20,443 bases of DNA from NCBI GenBank assembly GCA_000695325.1, contig AVPN01000816.1:1-20443 (forward strand), read 5' to 3'. Made by a program: the position numbers and the translations under genes. The DNA comes from Pleurobrachia bachei. Taxonomy: Eukaryota; Ctenophora; Tentaculata; Cydippida; Pleurobrachiidae. The notes beneath the pieces were generated by a model. It saw nothing but the letters and a program-made list of their open reading frames with translations. It made no database searches and had not been told where the DNA came from. Below, in pieces: positions 8,702 through 18,303 of the stretch. The number at the start of each line of letters is the position of its first letter. The stretch's first letter is position 1.

Positions 8702-9187
8702 CTCAGTGCAGCAAATTCCTGGTCCACAGATAACAGTAAACACCAAGTGCAGCAAATAACACCAAGGGCCACAATTGGTGGAAGTAAGTTCGATATTGCC
8801 ACCATTGTAAAACCTATAGAGAGGTTACCGCAGCACACAGAAAAGGATGGTAAGCTCAGGGACAGAGTCAAGGCAGCTACCCTGGACGACCCGGCAAAGA
8901 GGTTCTTCGCCTGCCTCCTTGGATTGGCGGCCTCGGAGGCAGTGTGTGAAACTATCGGGAGTATCATGGAGGAGGGACAGAGGAGATTCACGGGGGCAGC
9001 AAAGACCGATGAGCGCCTCCAGAGAGAGATGTTCTTGAAGTTCAATGGACCCGACATGCAGGACTTCGAGGGCCTCTGTCATCAATTATATGAGAGGTTC
9101 TTGAATGGTCAGGTTATCTCAAGAATAAGGTGCAAAGAAACTGGCACAGAGAAGATCAACAAGACCAGACTTTTTTGCCCTCAGTGA
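8702..9187 (+). CDS. coding-like exon of unknown, possibly transposon-related, family
   Basis: One frame is open from the acceptor at 8700-8701 to TGA 9185-9187 (about 161 residues), with a possible donor after 9112 (CAG|GTTATC). It reads as a soluble, helical protein: TIVKPIERLPQHTEKDGKLR, then DDPAKRFFACLLGLAASEAV, CETIGSIMEEGQRRFTG and a hydrophobic/acidic end (FNGPDMQDFEGLCHQLYERF). The pattern SEAVCETIGS...FN reminds me of C-terminal parts of multi-copy transposase-like proteins in invertebrates; that is memory, not a search. No start codon is evident at the left, so it is an internal or last exon. Confidence 0.45.
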   Translation, partial: LSAANSWSTDNSKHQVQQITPRATIGGSKFDIATIVKPIERLPQHTEKDGKLRDRVKAATLDDPAKRFFACLLGLAASEAVCETIGSIMEEGQRRFTGAAKTDERLQREMFLKFNGPDMQDFEGLCHQLYERFLNGQVISRIRCKETGTEKINKTRLFCPQ

Positions 9188-9911
9188 ACTATATCAATTC
9201 CAGCAGTAACAGGAATTCAATTTATTTGTTACAGCAAACAAAGAACACAGGAAACCCCAGGACCAGAGACTGGGGAGACCGGAAAGGCCATCTTACACGG
9301 TACACCGTGTGGTGAGTTATTCCTAACTTCCTATAAAATCTCCCCCACCTCTGGTAAATTACTAATTCATTCTCAGCATATTATTCCAACTTTCAACCTG
9401 TTTCTAACAATGTCCTTTCATCAGATCCTGAATCATAGTTCTCTAGTAGTGAGAAATGGCGACGCACCCAGGAGAAACGTTCCAATTTAGCTGTATCCAG
9501 AGCTGTAATATTGTTGACAACTTCACAGGACAATAGCTCTACATTACAACGGGTTTAGTAATAACAATGTTTCTTTCCTTGATTGTGTTAATCATGAGTC
9601 AGTACCGGCGTAGTAGAGCAAGGAGGAGGGAGAGGCTCATCAGAGTGGTGACCCCGAGAGTGAGGTTACCAGGCGGAATTGCTACCAATAGAGGAACAGG
9701 GTGCGCCTGTGATACCCGTCCTCAACTACCTCAGAAGGTAGTTGACGATCAGTATCCTTTTCGGAGTTTAAGAATGAAAGATACTTATTATATGTGTTAC
9801 TGAAACACTTTATAACATGGATGGAACACCTTGGACCGGAGAGGCTAGCATCCATTCCTCCCTTTCTGTATTAAATAAATTGATTTCTTACAGTTGATAT
9901 TATCATTACAG
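9188..9911 (+). other. stretch with scattered coding-like scraps
   Basis: Possible exon 9251-9311 (ETPGPETGETGKAILHG, AG at left, GTGAGT at right), and a frame from 9567 to 9803 that starts with one hydrophobic segment (MFLSLIVLIM) followed by an arginine-rich run (RRSRARRRERL). These cannot be joined into one gene with confidence. Confidence 0.3.
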
Positions 9912-10477
9912 TGCTATCAAGCAGGCTGAGGACCTGAGCAAGTTGAAGGGTAAAATGCTTTGATAACATTTGATCTTGGACGCTTTAGATTCTGGCCATG
10001 CATCAGAAGAGGAACATGATGTCCCGAGGATTGAATTAATTTATTGTATATGTTTTCACGCCATGCATACCAGGTATAAAGAACACCCTAAACATCCCGG
10101 TAACCACTATTATGGGGAACTTGTCGACATGTCGTTCTTCTCTGCAACCGGCTTTATTATGAAGAACACTGGGATAGAAGCGGCCCTGGGGACAGTATTT
10201 GGAAAGCTAACTGTATCCAACATTGTTGCTGGCAGTAACTATAGACACTGCTTAAAAGGTCCGGGCATTTGCATTCTTGCACCATCCTTCTACGACAGGT
10301 ACGTTTTGGTTTCTATAGTTTCCCTGAATTAAAATCTAAATATTTTTTTCAATTCCTAAAACTTTCGCTGAATGGTACACTATTTAGATTGATCCAGAGG
10401 TTGTCGATGTGGCATGTGACATTTACGAAAATATTCTGAGAGAGAACGACCAACCCGTGAGCCTCAGCAACTTGTAA
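9912..10477 (+). pseudogene. coding blocks of an unknown multi-copy-type gene
   Basis: Three plus-strand blocks look coding: 9912-9949 (AIKQAEDLSKLK, between AG and GT), an open frame 9970-10332 (LDALDSGHASEEEHDV ... HYYGELVDMSFFSATGF ... GIEAALGTVFGKLTVSNIVA) and 10388-10477 (IDPEVVDVACDIYENILREN, ending in TAA). Part of the second block is repeated at 10560-10627, so the locus has an internal duplication. I do not recognise the family with certainty; the TVSNIVAG block is reminiscent of hypothetical transposon-associated proteins. Partial and probably decayed. Confidence 0.4.
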
Positions 10478-10559
10478 GCCTACCCACCAATCAGACAGTT
10501 GATATACGAACTAGGAGAGTTGAAGGAGCGGCTTTCGACCTCACCTCAGTACTCTCAGT

Positions 10560-10627
10560 ACTGGAATAGAAGCGGCCATGGTGATAGTATTTGACGAACT
10601 GACAGTATCCAAAATAGTTGCTGGTAG
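10560..10627 (+). repeat. duplicate of the 10168-10235 coding block
   Basis: 68 bp, about 80% identical to 10168-10235 by my alignment (roughly 55 of 68). Both translate alike: GIEAALGTVFGKLTVSNIVA against GIEAAMVIVFDELTVSKIVA. Confidence 0.75.
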
Positions 10628-11220
10628 GTGGCTCTCATCGACATGAGGGAGGATCAGGATCAGAACCTGCCACTGTAATTCGATAACAATTAATTGGTTT
10701 ATCATTTGCATTAACACACTGTGACTGACAGGAAGATAAGCCCAACACATGTACATATGTACCACTCTCTCACAGGCTCGGAAATGCAGGGACCCCAGTC
10801 CCCAGATGTGGAAGCTAGTGCGTTCCTTGAAAAAGGGACGCTGGGGAGCTGTGCTCGGATGAGAACGATTTAACTCAACAGTTTTTGAGAATTCGGTACA
10901 TGTTGGAGAGAAATAAATTAACAATGGAGGACCCATCGAAATCGAAAAAGTATTGGAAAAAGTTCCATACACTGAACCACAAAACAAGGGATCCCTTAAA
11001 CCGGGATATAGCTTCTTGGACAAGCGAATAACAGATTCTGCTATAATAAAGGTACTATATAAAGATACTCTTTATCTCTATTTCAATTCATCAATTTGCA
11101 TAGTTATGGGAATAGTATTATATTTGATCTGGTCCCGAATTACATTTTAGCTGAAGAAATGGCATTTCCCATGTGATGTTCCAAACGTTGCAAAACCATT
11201 AAGAAAAAATTTGAAGCAAG
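10628..11220. other. no firm gene
   Basis: Two overlapping plus-strand frames around 10920-11040 are open (one reads MEDPSKSKKYWKKFHTLNHK, the other EIEKVLEKVPYTEP), so at least one is chance. Probably more debris of the element to the left. Confidence 0.4.
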
Positions 11221-11226
11221 TTTATT
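11221..11226 (-). promoter_or_regulatory. possible polyadenylation signal of the minus-strand gene
   Basis: AATAAA on the minus strand, about 310 nt after the predicted stop at 11542-11540. Confidence 0.35.
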
Positions 11227-11299
11227 TGTTTAGTAGTTATTAAACCTGGGTTTCGCACCCGTGCCCTGGCCGTCCTACGATCGAATTACAGATTCACCC

Positions 11300-11327
11300 C
11301 GGTGCAATACACTCATATTGTTAAATA
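11300..11327 (+). repeat. 28-bp dispersed repeat, second copy at 19811-19838
   Basis: CGGTGCAATACACTC followed by A/T and TATTGTTAAATA occurs at both places with one difference. Here it abuts the X-box repeat; at 19811 it precedes a partial copy of the tandem family. Probably an end of some short repeat. Confidence 0.65.
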
Positions 11328-11580
11328 GCGCACCCATTGGGTGCGCCTCAAGTAAGGGGTTTGAAAGACACCCGGCTTCGCCGGGTGGTCCTCTTTATCC
11401 CCACAGTTGTCATGGAAACGAAGTTGGTAACTATGGACACTGAATTGCTATAATATGCTAAAACATGTTCCAACATAAACATTTGCACCGATCAGTAAAA
11501 ACATATGCTCCCCAAAGTGGGCCGGGTGTTTAGCGCAATTCATCCAACAAACACACCCGGCCGGTACCCACTTCTTTGAA
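11324..11580 (+). repeat. paired X-box repeat, copy near the 3' end of the minus-strand gene
   Basis: It aligns over its length with 13564-13796. It carries hairpins GCGCACCCATTGGGTGCGC and CACCCGGCTTCGCCGGGTG, then two RFX-type dyads, GTTGTCATGGAAAC (11406-11419) and GTAACTATGGACAC (11427-11440), seven bases apart. No coding capacity on the plus strand. Its right part supplies the predicted last exon of the minus-strand gene. Confidence 0.75.
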
Positions 11581-13323
11581 GATGCAGACACACCTAATAT
11601 GAGGAAGGGAGGTAGGTTGTTAGATGGGGGAGATGGATGTTAGATTATTGCACCCATATAATTGGAACTAACTCACCTGTATTGGGTCAGTATTGATGAC
11701 ATTGATCTCTGTTGACTTGTAGCGTGGGAGGGGTGGCTCCTGAAGGACCCCCTTGTCCATTACAATGTGTTTAGAGGTCCTCTGTGGCAGATGAACATGT
11801 CCCCCAGTGGTAGGCAGAGTATAGTTCCCTCTCATAACCGCTTCTCTTGTGCCCATCATAACACCCACCAACAGACTCCTCATCCTCTTTACCTGGTAAT
11901 AACAGATAGTGTTATCAATTCACCTGCAGTAACAAATTCTGGAGAGAGTTAGGAAATGGAATGGTGTCAAGGACACACGCACGAGATAATGAAAACAATG
12001 TTGGTAACTTGGTCATTTGTGACGGAAAGTACCTTAGCATTGGCCTTATAGAACTCGAACCAAGTTCTCCATTGTTGGCTGTCAACTGCGGACCAATCTG
12101 GAGAGTTCTGATCTAACAGGACATTCTCCCAGCACCTAGGAAGATCTAATGTGAACTAATTGAGAAACACAGAGCAACCAAATTACTTTTATCTTCTCGA
12201 AACTTAACTCTAGTTTCAGACACTCACCGTTCGAAATCCTCTTGTATCGGTGGTCGTCTGCTGGCTCTCTTATTGCTATCTGTGAAGCTATAGAACTGGG
12301 TCTGATCACCCGGTCCTGGTACTGTTAGTTCAGCGTCCTCCCATACACTGCTGTCTTTAGTTGAGTAGCGGCACCACCTCAACTCAGCTATGGGTAATGC
12401 GGGTCTAAGAGTCAAAACAATCAAACACAAGAAGATCTAATATCTAACTTTGAGACTAATCACTGCACCACCAGTAAATTGGCTCCATACCAAGGTAACA
12501 GATGTCAACTCCTAATACCTGATGTAGCTGCGGGAATGTTGTGGATGGAGGGAGGGAGGGCAGGAGGAGAGTTGACCCGGACATTAGCATTGTTTCTCTG
12601 AAACAACAATGTAGTAGATCAGACAAGGAAACAATCAGACCTAGCTAGTAGCAGCTACTAAATCTGGTGCCCAACAAACAAACAGTACAAACAGTACAAA
12701 CAGTACAAACAGTACAAACAGTACAAACAGTAGCAACAAACAAACAAACAAACAAACAAACAAACAAACAAACAAACAAACAAACCTACCAGGGGTGTGA
12801 ATCTGGAGGGTGTCATTGCAGTGCCAGTATTCACCACTTCCTTCCTCTCATGTGCAGTGCCAGTGTTCACTACCTCCCGTCTCTGGTGGGTGACTTGATA
12901 TACTGGTTCTGCTTCCTCTTCTACAGCTGTAGGTGTATACTGCTCCCTTACAACTGTACAATATTCCTGTTCATAGGCTGGTTCAACAACAACCGGAGAG
13001 GGTTGCTTGGTAGGAGATGGTTGTTTGGTAGGAGGGGAGCGGGGAGGGGGCTCGTGGTAGATAGAAGAACAATCTGTATACGCCGTCTCATTTATCACTG
13101 GAAGGAGAAAGGGGGTGTTGTTAGAGCAACAAGGGACGAGATAGTTCAAACTAATTAATCTTCATTTATGAAGTTCCAAGTCGTTACTTGACATTTAACC
13201 AACAATAAGTCGTTACTTACAGTATTCCCCGGTGAGGTGGTTAAATGTATCATTAGTTTTGTGTTGCTCTTCTGTGTTAGGGGAGATACAGGAAATATCC
13301 TCCAGTGGCGTTTTTAGGGACAT
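11540..13323 (-). CDS. seven-exon gene of unknown function with a proline-rich middle
   Basis: Exons 13323-13221, 13097-12790, 12597-12519, 12387-12228, 12135-12033, 11892-11677 and 11593-11540 join in phase at every GT-AG junction, giving 340 residues. I start at ATG 13323-13321 (MSLKTPLEDISC); an in-frame acceptor at 13337-13336 leaves open an earlier exon. No signal peptide or membrane helix. Residues about 50-80 are proline-rich with PTKQPSP twice; about 110-135 holds EVVNTGTA twice; the second half has tryptophan-rich WSAVDSQQWRTWFEFYKANA, then basic and aliphatic MRSLLVGVMMGTREAV. It looks like a cytoplasmic scaffold-type protein, but I do not recognise the family. An X-box-bearing repeat lies about 330 bp upstream, which might hint at RFX control. 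If the last donor (GTGAGTTAG) is not used, the protein ends two codons on, at 325 residues. Confidence 0.75.
12672..12785. repeat. 9-bp minisatellite plus AAAC run inside intron 2
   Basis: About six units of ACAAACAGT (12672-12731) are followed by some twelve AAAC units (to 12785). On the gene strand the GTTT run starts three bases into the intron, so it forms the sequence right after the donor GTAGG. Confidence 0.9.
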
Positions 13324-13563
13324 ATCGTACAGAGTCTGAGAGGAAAATAGCCAATTAGCATCCTGTTAGCCCCCTTTAAACAGGGTTGGGAATGGGTTGT
13401 GGGTATTACTACAACAAGTCGAGGGGTCAACTAAAAACAGGAAACGAACTTAGTGTACACCAAGAGAAAAGGATTAACTACAACCAAGGGTATGTACAGG
13501 GGGGAGGGGGCACCGCAGTAACCCCCCAACAGGAAATGCACTTATATAGTACGCATATATTCA

Positions 13564-13796
13564 ACTAGCGCACCCATAGGGTGCGCCCTACATAAGGGGT
13601 GTTCACAAACCACCCGGCTTCGCCGGGTGGCCCTCTTTATTCCCGCATTTGATGGTTGCTATGGCAACTAAATCGGTAGCTATGGTGACCGAATTGCTTG
13701 ATTATGTTCCAAAATAATCACTAACTGTCAGCTGAGTTAAAACATCTGCTCCCAAGAAGAGGGCCGGCTGTTTAACGTATTTCATTGCCCACTTTT
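13564..13796 (+). repeat. paired X-box repeat, copy upstream of the minus-strand gene
   Basis: Hairpins GCGCACCCATAGGGTGCGC and CACCCGGCTTCGCCGGGTG are followed by dyads GTTGCTATGGCAAC (13655-13668) and GTAGCTATGGTGAC (13676-13689). The first matches the RFX X-box consensus except for one base in the left half. Position: 240-470 bp upstream of the predicted ATG of the minus-strand gene, so probably within its promoter region. Confidence 0.75.
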
Positions 13797-14251
13797 GAGT
13801 TTTCATTCATAGTTCCATTCGGCACTCCCATAATAATGGGCGTGGAACACATGTCACAAAGACATGTGATACAGAGCCGATGCTGATGAGAAATGTGATG
13901 CTGACAGTGGTTCTGATGAGGTTGACTTATTAAGTGAAATGTGATCAGTTCAGCAGGAGAACAGCAGAAGACCCGAAACAACTGTTTAAACTTGAAACCG
14001 TGTTCATGGCAACAGGACCTTAACAATAGTCATGACAGGAACGTGCGGAGAGGAAGTTTTGTCAAAAGCAATCAATGAATGCAGCGGGTGTGTCAGTGTG
14101 TGTGTGCGCGCGATTTCCGTATTTTAAATTAGCAAACTGTACCGCGAAACAGCACAAACGCCGCTCAACAACAGTTTTACTGAAGGCGCAGTCTGCCTAA
14201 CGAACGACTACTTCGACGTTCATCTTCAACTTATAATAGAGATATTTTAAG
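13797..14251. other. non-coding stretch between the minus-strand gene and the tandem family
   Basis: No gene that I can support. A GT/GC-rich run (14090-14112) and mildly repeated TGATGAG/TGATGCTGA around 13870-13920 are the only visible structure. It may hold the promoter of the plus-strand family at 14354. Confidence 0.5.
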
Positions 14252-14353
14252 TAAAACATTGATGGAACCAATCATGTTCTCAACTAGATAAACCCAATAA
14301 GAGGGAGGACCCCACTATAATAACTGTACATGATTGGTTCCATCAATGTTTTA
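14252..14353. repeat. 26-bp perfect inverted repeat around a 50-bp loop
   Basis: Arms 14252-14277 (TAAAACATTGATGGAACC...) and 14328-14353 are exact complements. The loop plus right arm recurs, diverged, at about 19859-19926 without the left arm. It sits immediately 5' of the first coding block of unit 1, either as the end of the repeat or as a fold-back insertion. Confidence 0.85.
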
Positions 14354-15720
14354 GGTCTGCTACATACAGGACTCTACAGGGATAAATTCGATAAACTGCT
14401 TGATATATGTCGTTCCGATTTAACTCCAAACAAGAAGGCTCGGAAGGATTCCCTAAGGACTATTCCCACTCTCCTCCAGGGTAAATAATGATCACGTTTT
14501 ATATATTATCGATTATATTATATTAACACATGGCGTTATCTTATAAACTAACTTTCTATTCCTTATTAGATCTGGAGAAAGAAGATCAAACCGATATATC
14601 GGACGTGTTACAAATTTATTCGTTCAATCGTTCATAGTGTTGGCGACATGCTCTTCCTACTACAAGTTAAAGTTTTCTGAGCAGAAAAGAGTTGCTAACA
14701 GTGTTCTGATTCGTTATAAAGGACACTATGCTTATCTGAATAATACGAGCTGTAGCCAGAAGATTGATGTGGTCAAGTATGAAAATACTGTTATGAAACT
14801 TACAGATTCATCCTAAGAACGTGGAACCAGAAAGAAGTCACCCTTTCCCGCCTGTACATAAACTGTTGGCTCACACGGGTGAGTGGATGGGGAGAAATGG
14901 GGGCATGGGGCTAGGACTCATGTCGAATTCGGGGTTGGAAACAGTACACGAGTTGCTTAGACGATATCGGACCCGAATCTCCAGGAAGAACAGCCAGAAT
15001 GCTAACCTTACAGACTGCTTGAAAAGGTTATGGTCCCGATCTGACCCTGTGCTGTGTCCTGTGAGGGAAAGCAGGTGATTAGGATACTCCGACGGCTGAC
15101 TTTCCCATTCCGAGTTCTTTTCATAAAGAACTTGGTTCCTAGGTGAGCGTTGAAGTTGAGCACTCCGAATCCGATAGCGAAGAAGAATCGATGGACACTT
15201 GGAGCGATAGTGATGAAGATTGCTTCCAGCTAACCGGCCAGGTGAGGGAGGAAGAACAATTAATAATTTGTAGATATAGTGACGATTATATCGCGTAAAC
15301 AATTTCCATAACATCCTTATTTAATTTTAACTGTTAAGAATCAACTGTTGTTTCAGCAAGTGCTGTGTCATTTTCTACAAGCCTTGGAAATTCCGGTAGC
15401 TACAACAATTCGTGCAAAAGCAGTTGCGGCTGCAGAAAAAGTAAGATGTGCAGAGCAACCACTGCACTGTATGCAGATAAAAGGTAAACCATGCCGCAGT
15501 CAATTCATGGTAATATGGTATTAGTCCCACACCCAACGCATGTGGCAAGAGGCTAAGGGCTACGACTGGGATTCTTATGGATGCTCCTGATCCTTTCCTA
15601 AAATCGATCAACATCAGCATCGAGCCATAGTACCATGGTGGAAATCAGCTGGATGGTAAGTCATGCCGCAAGGCAGGTCATGGCCCATGGGACTAAACCA
15701 TTAGCCCCCATCCTACCCTC
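14354..15720 (+). repeat. tandem Cys-rich family, unit 1 (decayed gene-like unit)
   Basis: Blocks in order on the plus strand: GLYRDKFDKLLDICRSDL with a donor after 14480; a block from 14570 (acceptor CTTATTAG); KIDVVKYE, then VHKLLAHTGEWM and a basic/leucine-rich stretch ending LKRLWSRSDPVLCPVR (open frame 14821-15078); an acidic exon at about 15142-15239 (HSESDSEEESMDTWSDSDED); and a cysteine-rich tail (NNSCKSSCGCRKSKMC, near 15405). The KYExY, SVHKxLxH and SDP pattern resembles, from memory, hypothetical repeat-family proteins common in aphids, Hydra and other invertebrates; the tail resembles a half CXC (tesmin/LIN54-like) motif. The class of mobile element is unknown to me. The unit does not read through as one gene and looks decayed. 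Confidence 0.6.
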
Positions 15721-16730
15721 CAGGGTAAATAATGATCACATATTATATTATCGATATTGTATTATATTAACTAATCTTATCTAACTCTATTCCTTATTAG
15801 ATCTGGAGAGAAAAAGATCAAACCGATATATCGGACGTGTTACAAATTCATTCGTTCATAGTGTTGACGATGCTCTTCCTACAAGTTTTCTGAGCAGAAA
15901 AGAGTTGCTAACAGAGTTCTGATTCGTTATAAAGAACACTATGCTTAAATCTGAATAATATGAGCTGTAGCCAGAAGATTGATGTGGACAAGTATGAAAA
16001 ATACTGTCATGAAACTTACAGATTCATCCTAAGAACGTGGAAACAGAAAGAAGTCACCCCCATCTGTACACAAACTGTAGGCTCACACGGATGGATGGAT
16101 GGAGAAAAATGGGGGCGTGGGGCTAGGTCTCATCTCAATTGTTCTGTTTTCTTGAAACTCGATTGCATTGGGCACGTCTCGAGAAATTTTGCCTCAAAAC
16201 TGGAGAAGAAAGTTGTGGATGGTAGTAAGACAACAAGAGTGTCGAAAAGTTAATAATGATAATAAGGAAGAAAAGTTAATAAATTGTAGATATAGTGACG
16301 ATTATATCGTGTAAACAATTTTCATAACACCCCTATTTAATTTTAGATCAACTGTTAACAATATCAACAGTGACAGCGAGGAGAAACGTGATATACATGC
16401 CGTTGTTTCAGCAAGTGCTGTTGTCATTTTCTACCAGCCTTGGAAATTCTTGTTGCTGCAACAATTCGTGTAAAAGCAGTTGCGGTTGCAGAAAAAGTAA
16501 GACATGCAAATGCAGATAAAAGGTAAACCATGCCGCAGTCAATTCATGGTATTAGTCCCCACCCAACGGATGTGACAGGCTAGGAGGCTAAGACTGGGAT
16601 TCTTATGGACGCTCCTGATTCTTTCCTAAAATCGATCAACATCAGCATCGAGCCATACCATGGTGGAAAGTCATGCCGCAAGGCAGGTCATGGCCCATGG
16701 GACTAAACCATTAGCCCCCACCCTACCCTC
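15721..16730 (+). repeat. tandem Cys-rich family, unit 2
   Basis: Direct repeat of unit 1, beginning again at CAGGGTAAATAATGATCAC. It has the block RSNRYIGRVTNSFVHSVDDA, then CSQKIDVDKYEKYCHETYRF (open frame 15960-16253), but the leucine-rich/SDP part of units 1 and 3 is replaced by other sequence. The acidic exon is missing; the last exon (SDSEEKRDIHAVVSASA... CCCNNSCKSSCGCRKSKTC) is present and ends in a stop. It has no insertion at 16368-16369, where unit 3 carries the CTT-bearing MITE. Confidence 0.6.
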
Positions 16731-17606
16731 TAGGGTAAATAAAATATTATCGATATTATATTATATTAACTAATCTTATCTAATTCTCTATTCCTTATTA
16801 GATCTGGAGAGAAAAAGATCAAACCGATACATCGGACGTGTTACAAATTCATTCGTTCATAGTGTTTGATAGTGCTGAATAATATGAGCTGTAGCCAGAA
16901 GATTGATGTGGTCAAGTATGAAAAATACTGTCATGAAACTTACAAATTCATACTGAGAACATGGGACCAGAAAGAAGTCACCCTTTCCCTGTCTGTACAT
17001 AAACTGTAGGCTCACACGGGTGAGTGGATGGGGAGAAATGGGGGCATGGGGCTAGGACTCATGTCGAATTCGGGGTTGGAAACAGTACACGAGTTGCTTA
17101 GACGATATCGGACCCGAATCTCCAGGAAGAACAGCCAGAATGCTAACCTTACAGACTGCTTGAAAAGGTTATGGTCCCGATCTGACCCTGTGCTGTGTCC
17201 TGTGAGGGAAGGTGTGAAGAGTCAGTGGTAAGACCAATGCTATACGCTGATGCAAGAGTTTCGAAGATTAGGATACTCATCGACCAATGCTCCGACGCCC
17301 CGACGGGTACCGTGAGAAAGTAGCTCTTGGAAATAGGTGATTAGGATACTCCCACGGCTGACACTGCCCTTCCCAGTTCCTTTCATAAAGAACTTGGTTC
17401 CTAGGTGAGCGTTGAAGTCGAGGTCTCATACAGCGGAGAAGAATCGATGGACACTTGGATAAAGATGAAGAGTGCTTCCAGCTAACCGGCCAGGTGAGAG
17501 AGGAAGAACAGTTAATAATTTGTAGATAAAGTGACGATTATATCGCGTAAAAAATTTTCATAACACCTCTATTTAATTTTAGGATCAACTGTTATCAATA
17601 TCAACA

Positions 17607-18272
17607 CCCAAGTCAGAATATAATACGTATTATTTTCAACAATACGTATTAAACATTAAATACACCCGCAAATATGTATTTAATACGTATTAAATACGTA
17701 TTATATGCCGAAAATACAGAAAAGCCGCGCATTTAGCAAGTGCTACCATCGCGAGCTGCACAACTTCCAGCCCAATTTCAGGTCAAAAGCGCGTTACAGA
17801 TACGAAATACAGCCTCACTCTGCCACATGTCCCAATACAGCTTTGCCGTGAAGTGCTACTGTGTTCCTCCGTCTTCTAAAACAGGTCCCTGTCCTCTTCT
17901 TCTTCTTCTTCTTCTTCTTCTTCTTCTTCTTCTTCTTCTTCTTCTTCTTCTTCTTCTTCTTCTTCTTCTTCTTCTTCTTCTTCTTCTTCTTCTTCTTCTT
18001 CTTCTTCTTCTTCTTCTTCTTCTTCTTCTTCTTCTTCTTCTTCTTCTTCTTCTTCTTCTTCTTCTTCTTCTTCTTCTTCTTCTTCTTCTTCTTCTTCTTC
18101 TTCTTCTTCTTCTTCTTCTTCTTCTTCTTCTTCTTCTTCTTCTTCTTCTTCTTCTTCTTCTTCTTCTTCTTCTTCTTCTTCTTCTTCTTCTTCTTCTTCT
18201 TCTTCTTCTTCTTCTTCTTCTTCTTCTTCTTCTTCTTCTTCTTCTTCTTCTTCTTCTTCTTCTTCTTCTTCT

Positions 18273-18303
<31 letters not shown>

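Noticed and set aside
11245-11300. Minus-strand tRNA-like stretch with GGTGCGAAACC resembling a B box
   Set aside because: One mismatch in the B box, no convincing A box and no stems; too weak to annotate.
12667-13158. Plus-strand 163-codon frame across 12667-13158
   Set aside because: It runs through the simple repeats and opposite the proline-rich minus-strand exon; no gene features of its own.
13883-13920. Two CTGATGAG strings, as in hammerhead ribozyme cores
   Set aside because: The needed stem II, the following GAAA and the paired cleavage arms do not form at the right spacing.
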